DNA of 64,000 nucleotides from Agrobacterium sp. a22-2 (GTDB taxonomy: Bacteria > Pseudomonadota > Alphaproteobacteria > Rhizobiales > Rhizobiaceae): positions 248,001 through 312,000 of the forward strand of contig NZ_JAAXMM010000004.1 of the NCBI RefSeq assembly GCF_012276985.1, written 5' to 3'. The notes beneath the pieces are model-generated. The model did not search any database, had not been told where the DNA came from, and saw nothing but the letters and a program-made list of their open reading frames with translations. How positions within the stretch are numbered: position 1 is the first letter of the stretch; every line of letters begins with the position of its first letter. Both the position numbers and the translations under genes were made by a program. Shown one piece after another: positions 36,211 to 43,703 of the stretch.

Positions 36211-37797
36211 CTAGGACTCGAAGATAGCGGCTGCGAAGGCGTCGACCGTCGTCATGCGCTGTTGGCGGTCGAAGTGCAGCGCCGACAGGATGGCAGCCCA
36301 AGCGGCGGGGTCGAGATCGGGCACCGGCTCGGGCACCAGCCCTTGCGCCTGCGCCTCGTTGGCGGGTTTCATGGCGAAGGGATGGAACCCCATGAACAGC
36401 TGATAGGCAATGCAGCCGAGCGCATAGATGTCGTCGCGCGGATCGCGTGGCGCGCCTTCAAACATTTCCGGGCTGGCATAGGCGGCGGTCAGAGCCTGGA
36501 GTTCGCCTGCGTCGAAGCCATCGACCGTGCCGGCGGTCGCCAGGCCGAAATCGATGAGCTTCACCTGGCGGTCGTCGCCGACGAAGATGTTGCCGGGCTT
36601 CAGGTCGGAATGAATGACGCCGTTCCTGTGGGCATAGGACAGGCCGGCGCAGATGCCCTTCAGCACGGCGGCGATCATGCCGATCGGCATGGGTTGGCCT
36701 GTCGATGTCGCCAGCAGGCGGTTCAATGGCTTGCCCGTCAGAAGCTCCATGACGATGAACACTTCGGCCTTGTCGCGATCGAAATCGAACACGGTGGCGA
36801 TATTGGGATGGGCTAGGCTCTGGGCCTTGCGGGCTTCTGCCTCAAGGGTGCGCAGGGCATTGGAATTGCTTCTGAAATCGTCGTTGAGCAGCTTCAGGGC
36901 GACATAGGGCTGGGCGCTGCCTGCCTCCAGGCGTCTTCGGTCGACGGCAGAATAGACGACGCCCATGCCGCCGCGGCCGATCTCGGTGTCGAGAATGAAG
37001 CGGTCGCGCAGGATGGAGCCTATGCCGGCGCGCTGGGTGGAATAGTCGGAAAGCTTGCCCAGCGTCACGCCGCTGGTGGCGCCGTCGCGCACGGCGCGCT
37101 TGGCGTCGGAGCGAAAGCGGGCGCTGCGATAGGTGCCGAGCAGGCCGTCGAGCATGTTGCCACGCTTTGCGCCGGCGTCATCCGATGCTTCGCCGCCGCG
37201 CGTCTGCCGCAGCGACCGGTATTCGCCGATCAGGTCGGACAGAACCGCATCATCGACGCGGGTCTTCAGGGTGTCGAAGCCGGGCAGGGCGGACGCTCCG
37301 GTATCCCGCGGCCCGGCCGGCGGCATGACCCCGGTTTGAGCTGCCGCTGGCATCGGCGGCACTCCGGGTAACGGTCCGGTCGGCGACAATCCGTTCGGTA
37401 ATGGGCCGGCTATCGGTGCCGCCGGCACGTCGCCGCTCTGCGTCGGCCAGGTCGGTGACGGGGTGAAGGCATGCGGCACCGTGTCTTCCTCGAAGAGGTC
37501 GCTTTCGGGAGATGGGTGAGGTGGAGACGAAGGCGGCGCAGCCGCGTCCGATCGGTCCTCGGCGGGCAGCATGGATAGAAGGATCGCAGCAATATCGTCC
37601 GGCAGGCGGCCGGCATCGGTTATCGTCTGGAGCGCATGGCGCACGGCTTGGGCATCGTTGGCCGCATCCGCCTTCAGTCGCGTCACCAGGGCATCATAGC
37701 TCAGTCGCCCGCCGATGAAGGCCGCCAGCGCGCTGTCAGGATCGGTAATTTCGCCGGACTGTTGCCGGGCGCCAGCCTTGCTGCCGAAGAATCTCAG
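36211..37797 (-). CDS. Second Hanks-type Ser/Thr kinase, with probable CTG start
   Basis: The N-terminal region (about 240 residues) is rich in Pro and Ala. The kinase domain has IGRGGMGVVYSA, the Lys in YVALKLL, HSDLKPGNIFV and a canonical DFGLA, so it looks active; no membrane helix is visible. The first standard start codon is GTG 37686 (490-aa product). However, the frame is open for 37 more codons with coding-like helical sequence (TDPDSALAAFIGGRLSYDAL), and a CTG at 37797 overlaps the upstream stop exactly as CTGA, preceded by GAGAGAG. This would give 528 aa and match the 4-nt overlaps used throughout this locus. It follows the sigma-54 activator gene. Confidence 0.85.
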   Translation of the reverse strand: MRFFGSKAGARQQSGEITDPDSALAAFIGGRLSYDALVTRLKADAANDAQAVRHALQTITDAGRLPDDIAAILLSMLPAEDRSDAAAPPSSPPHPSPESDLFEEDTVPHAFTPSPTWPTQSGDVPAAPIAGPLPNGLSPTGPLPGVPPMPAAAQTGVMPPAGPRDTGASALPGFDTLKTRVDDAVLSDLIGEYRSLRQTRGGEASDDAGAKRGNMLDGLLGTYRSARFRSDAKRAVRDGATSGVTLGKLSDYSTQRAGIGSILRDRFILDTEIGRGGMGVVYSAVDRRRLEAGSAQPYVALKLLNDDFRSNSNALRTLEAEARKAQSLAHPNIATVFDFDRDKAEVFIVMELLTGKPLNRLLATSTGQPMPIGMIAAVLKGICAGLSYAHRNGVIHSDLKPGNIFVGDDRQVKLIDFGLATAGTVDGFDAGELQALTAAYASPEMFEGAPRDPRDDIYALGCIAYQLFMGFHPFAMKPANEAQAQGLVPEPVPDLDPAAWAAILSALHFDRQQRMTTVDAFAAAIFES

Positions 37798-39455
37798 GTT
37801 TCTGCTCTCTCAAGATCGCCGCGGATGGGAAGTCCGGGCCGTCTTATGTCGTATCTGTTCAGTTTCTCAACAATCGTCCGCCGGCTGACCTTGAGATTGC
37901 GGGCCGCGTGGCTCTGGTTCCAGTTTGCCTCGCGAAGCTTGGTCTCGATCACCAGCGCTTCGTATTGTCCCACAATTGTCTTCAGATCGCCATCGGGAAT
38001 CATGCCGGGCAGGGACGGCGGCGGCTGGTCGTCCTTGAAGCCGCCGACTTCGGCCGGCAGATGCTCGCGGCCGATCGGCTGGCCCTTGTTGGCCAGAAGC
38101 ACGGCCCGTTCCAGGATGTTCTTGAGCTCCCGCACATTGCCGGGGAAGCTCCAACGCAACAGGGTATCGAGGGCTTCCCGCGACAGTTGCGGGCGATGAT
38201 CGCCATTGCCGTAGGCGCTCTGGAGAAAGTGTTCGATCAGGCCGGGAATGTCGGATGGTCGTTCCCGCAAGGGCGGCACGACGATCGGGAAGACGTTCAG
38301 GCGGTAGTAGAGATCCTTGCGGAACTCGCCGCGCTCGATCTTTTCCTCAAGATTGACATTGGTCGCCGCGACGATGCGCACATCGACATGTTCGGTCTTG
38401 GTGGAGCCGACCCGGCGCACCTCGCCCTCTTGCAGAAGGCGCAGCACCTTGGCCTGCAGGCCGAGCGGCATGTCGCCGACCTCGTCGAGAAACAGCGTAC
38501 CGCCATGGGCCTCGTGGGCAAGGCCCGGCTTGTGGGCCATGGCGCCGGTGAAGGCGCCCTTGACATGGCCGAACAGCTCGCTTTCCAGCAGGCTCTCGGG
38601 CAAGGCGGCGCAGTTCTGTGCTACGAAGGTGTTGGCGTGGCGGTCGCTCGACAGATGGATGTAATTGGCCATCATCTCCTTGCCCGTGCCGGTTTCGCCG
38701 CGCAACAGGATGGGGACCGACGAGCCGGCCGCCCGCTCGATGAGATCGAAAACCTTCTCGATCGGCGGGCTATTGCCGATCAGACCCTTCGGCTTGGCGG
38801 ATTTGGTCGCCGCCTTGCTCAACAGGCGGGTATTTTCCTCCAGCAATTCCTCGTTCATCCGGCCGAGCTGCTTGATCAGGCGCTGGTTTTCCTCAAACAG
38901 CCGGGCATTGCGGATGGCGGCGGCTGCGTGGGCGGCAAGTCCCTGTAGCGGCCGCATCATCGCTTTCGGCAGGCCGCCCGTCAGCCCACCGGATCGATCG
39001 CGCAGATTGACGAGCTGCAGCATGCCGATCGTCTCTTCGCCATCGACGGTCAGCGGAATGATGACCAGGGATTTCGAGCGGAAGCCGATCCATTTGTCCA
39101 TCTCGCGGATCACTGAAAAATCGAATCCGGGCGCATTGTCGATGTCGGCGACGTTGACGACTGTCGAGGTCGAAATGGCAAAGGTGGCGGGATCGCGCAG
39201 GTTGGGGGTCAGCGACTTGTCGTAGAGCGAGATCCGCGCCTCCGACTGGTTGGCCGTGGTAATACCGCGATAGTTGAAGCAGACCCGATGCAGATGCCGG
39301 GCCAGCCGGTCCAGCGTGAAGATCGCCGCACCCTCGGCCTTGGAGAGCCGCAGAGCGGCGTCCAGAACGTGGACAAGCAGGGCCTCGACACGGCGTTCCT
39401 TGGCGAGCGCAATCGTCAGGTCCAGCAGATCCTCGTAGATCGTCTCGTTACTCAT
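37794..39455 (-). CDS. Sigma-54-dependent enhancer-binding regulator with GAF domain
   Basis: 553 aa. An N-terminal GAF sensory domain (about 20-175), a short coiled-coil linker (190-215), and an AAA+ domain with Walker A GETGTGKE (253-260), the sigma-54-contact loop GAFTGA (300-305) and Walker B LFLDE (321-325), then a Fis-type HTH at about 513-537 (NQSHAARNLKVSRRTIVEKL). It should bind an enhancer and open sigma-54 promoters. The hcp gene, two genes upstream on the same strand, has such a promoter with an upstream palindrome, so it is the obvious target. GGGGGAG precedes the ATG. Confidence 0.93.
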   Translation of the reverse strand: MSNETIYEDLLDLTIALAKERRVEALLVHVLDAALRLSKAEGAAIFTLDRLARHLHRVCFNYRGITTANQSEARISLYDKSLTPNLRDPATFAISTSTVVNVADIDNAPGFDFSVIREMDKWIGFRSKSLVIIPLTVDGEETIGMLQLVNLRDRSGGLTGGLPKAMMRPLQGLAAHAAAAIRNARLFEENQRLIKQLGRMNEELLEENTRLLSKAATKSAKPKGLIGNSPPIEKVFDLIERAAGSSVPILLRGETGTGKEMMANYIHLSSDRHANTFVAQNCAALPESLLESELFGHVKGAFTGAMAHKPGLAHEAHGGTLFLDEVGDMPLGLQAKVLRLLQEGEVRRVGSTKTEHVDVRIVAATNVNLEEKIERGEFRKDLYYRLNVFPIVVPPLRERPSDIPGLIEHFLQSAYGNGDHRPQLSREALDTLLRWSFPGNVRELKNILERAVLLANKGQPIGREHLPAEVGGFKDDQPPPSLPGMIPDGDLKTIVGQYEALVIETKLREANWNQSHAARNLKVSRRTIVEKLNRYDIRRPGLPIRGDLERAET

Positions 39456-39593
39456 CTTGACCGCTCCCCCGGTTGCGGTGTTTCAGTCGGCTGGTCGCCA
39501 ATCGCCGGATGACCGGGCCAGTGCGCCACCAAGCATTGCCAGCCGTGGCCATGTCCGGCAGATCGTTGTGGCCAACCCCCCGGCCGCCTGAAT

Positions 39594-42275
39594 TTATGAC
39601 AATGTATAAACGAAACTGCCGGCCTCGCTGACGCTGATGTCGACTGCGCTGTGGGATTTGCCGTCCTCGCCCATGTTGCTCAGCAGTTCGGTTGCGAGTT
39701 CCGGCAAAATCGTCCGGTTGACGATATGGTCGATATTGCGGGCGCCGGTTTCGACTTCCGTGCAGCGCGCCGCAATCGTCTCGACCACGGCTTCCGAATA
39801 GCTGAAGGCCATTTTCTGGTTTTCCCGCAACCGCTTGCCGACCTTGTTGAGCTTGAGCCGGACAATATTCTGCAGCGGTGCGCCGATCAGCGGATAGAAG
39901 GGCACGATCTGCATGCGGGCCAGCAGCGCCGGCTTGAAATGCCGGCTGAGGATCGGCCGGATCGCCTCGACCAGTGCATCCGGTTCGGGGCGGTCGGGCC
40001 GCAGGCCCAGTTCCGTCAAGGCGTCGGTCGCCAGGTTGCTGGTCAGCACGACGATGGTGTTCTTGAAATCGACCTGTCGGCCTTCGCCGTCCGACAGCAC
40101 ACCCTTGTCGAACACCTGATAGAACAGGTTCATCACTTCCAGATCGGCCTTTTCGACCTCGTCGAGCAGCACCACCGAATAGGGGCGCTGGCGCACCGCT
40201 TCGGTGAGGATGCCGCCTTCGCCGTAGCCGACATAGCCGGGGGGCGAGCCGACGAGCTTGGAGACCGTATGTTTTTCCTGGAATTCCGACATGGCGATCG
40301 AGATCAGGAAGCGTTCGCCGCCGAACAGCTGGTCGGCAATCGCTGTGGCCAGTTCCGTCTTGCCGACGCCGGACGGGCCAACGAACAGGAAGACGCCCAT
40401 CGGCGCGTCCGGGTTCTGCACGCCGGCTTTGGCGGCGCGCACGCCGTCGTCGATGGCGCGGATCGCCTGGTCCTGACCGATCACCCGTTTGGACAGGTTT
40501 TCGGCCAATTGCAGAATGGATTTCGCTTCGTCACGCACCATGTTGCCCAGCGGAATGCCGGTCCAGTCGGCAATCACCTGGCCGATTGCCTCGGCGGTCA
40601 CCTCGAAGGAAACCAGCGGATCGCCGCGCTGCAAATCGTTGAGGCGGCGCACGGCCTGATCGAACTCGGTGCGCAGGGCTTCCTCGTCGATGACAGGGGT
40701 TTCCTCGACGGCGTCGGCATCGGCGGTCGCCGCCTTGTCGCCCTGCAGCGACAGGCCGAGCAGTGCGCGGATCTCCAGAATGCGGTGCACCAGCGCCAGT
40801 TCTTCGTCGCGTTTGGCGGACAGGCGGGCGGCTTCTGCCTCAAGAGCGACGATGTCGGCCTCGATCTCGGCGATGCGCGGGTCTTCAGCACCGATCCCCG
40901 ATTGCTGGTCGCGGCGCAGGGCGGCAAGCGCACGATGCTGCTCGGCGATGCGCTTGACCTTCAACTCGATGACCGGCGGTGTCGAGGACAGGGAAAGCTT
41001 GACGCGGGCGCAGGCCGTATCGAGCACGTCGACGGCTTTGTCCGGCAACTGCCGGCCGGAAATGTAGCGCGCCGACAGTTTTGCGGCCGCCTCGACGGCG
41101 CTGTCGCGGATATAGACGCCATGGGCCTTTTCATAGGACGAGCGCAGGCCGCGCATGATGGTGACGGCCTGGTCCGGGCTCGGTTCGTCCAGTTTGACGA
41201 GCTGGAAGCGGCGGGCCAGCGCCGGATCCTTTTCGAAGTACTTCTTGTATTCGCTCCAGGTCGTCGCGGCGATGGTGCGCAACTCGCCGCGCGCCAGCGC
41301 CGGCTTCAGCAGGTTGGCGGCATCCGCCCCACCGGCGGCACCACCGGCGCCGATCAGCATATGGGCTTCGTCGATGAACAGGATAATCGGCTTCGGCGAG
41401 GCCTTGACCTCGTCGATAATGCCCTTCAGGCGGCTTTCGAACTCGCCCTTGACGCCGGCGCCGGCCTGCAGCATGCCGAGATCCATGCCGATCAGCTCGA
41501 CATCCTTCAGGAAATCGGGAACGTCGCCCTCGGCAATCTTCAGGGCCAGGCCCTCGACCACAGCCGTCTTGCCGACGCCCGGCTCGCCGACACAGATCGG
41601 GTTGTTCTTGCGGCGCCGGCCGAGAATGTCGATCATCTGCTGGATCTCGCGGTCGCGGCAGAACACGGCGTCGATGCGGCCCTTGCGGGCCTGCTCGGTG
41701 AAATTGGTGCAGAATTTCGCAAGGGCGCTGTCCCCGGAAATGCCGGGCGCTGCCGTTCCCGCAGCACTATCGGAGCCGGAGGGTGCCGCAGATGCGATGG
41801 TTTCCTGCGAGCCGCCGATGATGGTCTGGAAATCGGCCTTGAACCGGTCATACTTGATCGCCTCCAGGCCTGACAGCCAGCGTTCGTCGCCGAACCGGTT
41901 CGGACGGGCGAAGATCGTCGCGAACAGTGCGCCTGAACGGCACTGGTCGAGCGAGAATTCCACCGAGGCGACCAGCCAGGATTCCGTCAGCCATTCGACG
42001 AGGAGCGGCGAGAAGACCGGACGGCCCTGATTGCCGCCGCGAATGCCTTCGAGCAGCGACTGCAGCTTGCGCTTGAACGTCGCCGTGTCGATTTCGAAAT
42101 GACGGCAGGCGGCCTGCACATCGTGCTGAGTGTCTTCGAGAAACACCAGCAGCAGGTGTTCGACCGACACCTCGTAATGGCCGCGCGACACGGCAAGGCC
42201 GGCGGCGGATTCCAGGGAGCGTCGGGAATAGGTGTTGAGGCGTCCGATGAGACGGCGAAGGTCGATATCAATCAC
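39594..42275 (-). CDS. tssH: T6SS AAA+ ATPase TssH (ClpV)
   Basis: 893 aa from GTG 42275, (V)IDIDLRRLIGRLNTYSRRSLESAAG, the standard ClpV opening; the frame is open upstream to 42437 but without family character. It has a Clp N domain with the sheath-binding helix, two AAA+ modules with Walker A GEPGVGKTAVVEG and GPSGVGKTELA, and a coiled-coil middle domain. It extracts TssC from contracted sheaths and recycles the subunits. A 138-bp gap separates it from the regulator gene. Confidence 0.94.
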   Translation of the reverse strand: MIDIDLRRLIGRLNTYSRRSLESAAGLAVSRGHYEVSVEHLLLVFLEDTQHDVQAACRHFEIDTATFKRKLQSLLEGIRGGNQGRPVFSPLLVEWLTESWLVASVEFSLDQCRSGALFATIFARPNRFGDERWLSGLEAIKYDRFKADFQTIIGGSQETIASAAPSGSDSAAGTAAPGISGDSALAKFCTNFTEQARKGRIDAVFCRDREIQQMIDILGRRRKNNPICVGEPGVGKTAVVEGLALKIAEGDVPDFLKDVELIGMDLGMLQAGAGVKGEFESRLKGIIDEVKASPKPIILFIDEAHMLIGAGGAAGGADAANLLKPALARGELRTIAATTWSEYKKYFEKDPALARRFQLVKLDEPSPDQAVTIMRGLRSSYEKAHGVYIRDSAVEAAAKLSARYISGRQLPDKAVDVLDTACARVKLSLSSTPPVIELKVKRIAEQHRALAALRRDQQSGIGAEDPRIAEIEADIVALEAEAARLSAKRDEELALVHRILEIRALLGLSLQGDKAATADADAVEETPVIDEEALRTEFDQAVRRLNDLQRGDPLVSFEVTAEAIGQVIADWTGIPLGNMVRDEAKSILQLAENLSKRVIGQDQAIRAIDDGVRAAKAGVQNPDAPMGVFLFVGPSGVGKTELATAIADQLFGGERFLISIAMSEFQEKHTVSKLVGSPPGYVGYGEGGILTEAVRQRPYSVVLLDEVEKADLEVMNLFYQVFDKGVLSDGEGRQVDFKNTIVVLTSNLATDALTELGLRPDRPEPDALVEAIRPILSRHFKPALLARMQIVPFYPLIGAPLQNIVRLKLNKVGKRLRENQKMAFSYSEAVVETIAARCTEVETGARNIDHIVNRTILPELATELLSNMGEDGKSHSAVDISVSEAGSFVYTLS

Positions 42276-42742
42276 TAAAGCATCCCCAGCGAAAGTGCCG
42301 CCGTACTTGCGGCAGTGCAATTTATGGATAAAGGCCTGCGATCCGAATTCGGTTGAAAATCTCAACGCGCTCCGCGTCATCGAAGGTATGTGCAAGTCCG
42401 CGCCTCGGCAAGCGCGAAGAATAGATTGCCACGGCAAATACGTCTGATGCCGATGCTCTTGAAACGTGACTGATACGGCAGCTGATCAAACTATATGAGT
42501 CATGGCCCGAACCAGCGGATTTCAAGAGGAAAGCCGGATCTATTGTCGTGCCCTCCGCTGCCCGAACGTTTGACCATGGATTGGATATCGATCACCGATC
42601 CTGCAACGACCCATAGTGGACGCATATGACAGGCGTTTGGCAGGCCTGTTCCGGTGATCGGCGAGGGCGTTGTATATCGGTACGGGCGGCGGTGGCCGCC
42701 CGCGCGAGCAGGCGGCCGTTCCGACGTCGGCCTTCGGGCGGC
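42276..42742. other. 467-bp intergenic region between hcp and tssH
   Basis: Both neighbours are on the minus strand. I see no coding frame with convincing composition. The part next to hcp (42684-42740) is GC-rich with several hairpins, consistent with 3'-end processing or termination of the hcp message. The part next to tssH is richer in A and T and may contain a separate promoter. No sigma-54 consensus was found on the minus strand here. Confidence 0.5.
42684..42701 (-). terminator. GC-rich hairpin downstream of hcp
   Basis: A 7-bp stem (GGGCGGC with GCCGCCC) with a 4-nt loop lies 42 nt after the hcp stop. There is no T-tract. It may stabilise or end the abundant hcp transcript while allowing partial read-through to tssH. 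Confidence 0.35.
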
Positions 42743-43255
42743 TCAGACCACAGGCTTGCGCCAGTCGTCGGAAGCGGAGGTGCCAGCCTTCTCATGGGTC
42801 CAATCGCATTTGCGATAGGTGAACGACCATTGTTCGGAATGGCCGCGGGCATCATTGGCGGAATCGTTGGTGTCGGGCAGGATGACCTTGCCGCCGACCA
42901 GGACGGCGTCCGTCCACTTGATCGTGTAGTAATGCTCCTGCGTGCCGGTGGTCGAGGTGCGCCAGAACTTCAGTTCGACCTCAAGGTTCTCACCGGTGGC
43001 CAGAGCCTGCCAGAGCAGGGGGGATGCCTTGTCGAGCGGCTTCAGGAAGGTTGCCGGCTCGTGGCGGCGGGTGCCGATGGCGGTTCCGGAGTTCGGATCG
43101 CGCGGAACGATCGCATTGCTTTCGAAGAAATAGACGATGGATTCGCCTTCGTGGCCTTCCTGCCAGACGTTGCCGATGGAGTCGGCCGTCGAGGCATCCT
43201 TGGTGATTTCGCCCTGGGTGGAGCCGGTGATTTTGATATATGCGATGCTTGCCAT
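42743..43255 (-). CDS. hcp: T6SS tube protein Hcp (TssD)
   Basis: 170 aa. The Hcp fold is clear: MASIAYIKITGSTQGEITKDA, GHEGESIVYFFESNAIVPRD, RRHEPATFLKPLDKASPLLWQALATGE and the strand EHYYTIKWTDAVL. Hexameric rings stack into the tube expelled by sheath contraction. It has an ideal ribosome site (AGGAG, 7 nt before ATG) and a full-consensus sigma-54 promoter 64 bp upstream, so strong, activator-dependent expression is expected. It is separated from tssH by 467 bp. Confidence 0.96.
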   Translation of the reverse strand: MASIAYIKITGSTQGEITKDASTADSIGNVWQEGHEGESIVYFFESNAIVPRDPNSGTAIGTRRHEPATFLKPLDKASPLLWQALATGENLEVELKFWRTSTTGTQEHYYTIKWTDAVLVGGKVILPDTNDSANDARGHSEQWSFTYRKCDWTHEKAGTSASDDWRKPVV

Positions 43256-43318
43256 TCTAATCTCCTGTGGTGCTCGGGATGGTGACCGGGTATCAGCCGC
43301 AGCCGATGCCAGGAGATT

Positions 43319-43334
43319 TGCAAGCGCCGTGCCA
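43319..43334 (-). promoter_or_regulatory. Sigma-54 promoter of hcp
   Basis: On the minus strand the sequence is TGGCACG-GCGC-TTGCA, which matches the -24/-12 consensus at every conserved position, with GG and GC 10 nt apart. Transcription should begin near 43308, giving a leader of about 53 nt before the hcp ATG. The sigma-54 activator gene at 37794-39455 is the natural candidate to drive it. Confidence 0.85.
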
Positions 43335-43405
43335 TGTTCGATACCGAAACTGAATATCGTTTTATAACAGATGGATAGCGCCGAAATCTGGCTGTTTCAG
43401 TCCTT

Positions 43406-43437
43406 CTGTAACTGAGAAGATATCTTCTCAGTTACAG
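43406..43437. promoter_or_regulatory. Perfect 32-bp palindrome, probable enhancer-binding site
   Basis: The half-site CTGTAACTGAGAAGAT (43406-43421) is followed directly by its exact reverse complement (43422-43437), with no spacer and no mismatch. Its centre is about 113 bp upstream of the predicted hcp start site, the usual distance for a sigma-54 activator site. It has no T-tract and does not follow a gene end, which argues against a terminator. It could also serve the divergent spike operon. Confidence 0.7.
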
Positions 43438-43703
43438 GTGCGGTCGCGCAGTTTTCCGGCGGCTCGAACGAAGCAGAAAGTGCATGGCTGCCGGTTTCGA
43501 GGCGGGAAGCACCCAAACTTTTATGACAGGCCCTTTGTTTTCCATCGCTTTTTTCCGTCATCAAAATCGAAGCGAAAACGCTGCGCAGATTTTCGCGAAT
43601 TGACCCCTTGGTTGGGTGGTGAAATCTTGCCGATCCACCGCCCAAGTTCCGGGACAATTTTGTCACGGGGGCTTCTTCAGCCGGCGAGAGGAAAGGGGTC
43701 AGC

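Larger units (their letters stand above)
43256..43703. promoter_or_regulatory. Divergent regulatory region between hcp and the spike operon
   Basis: A 448-bp region between hcp (minus) and the DUF2169 gene (plus). It contains the hcp ribosome site (43262-43266), the sigma-54 promoter (43319-43334, minus) and the 32-bp palindrome (43406-43437). For the plus-strand operon I found only a near miss to sigma-54: TGG at 43617-43619 and TTGC at 43627-43630, with spacing 1 nt short. No open frame is present. Confidence 0.7.

Noticed and set aside
39651..41873. Plus-strand reading frame of about 740 codons opposite tssH
   Set aside because: It is the shadow of the ClpV gene, with no start-site signal and no recognisable domain.
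43406..43437. Intrinsic terminator
   Set aside because: The palindrome has no loop and no T-tract and lies upstream of both flanking genes, so an operator or enhancer is more plausible.
43617..43630. Sigma-54 promoter for the spike operon
   Set aside because: TGG and TTGC are present, but the spacing between GG and GC is 9 nt rather than 10, and the intervening consensus bases are absent.
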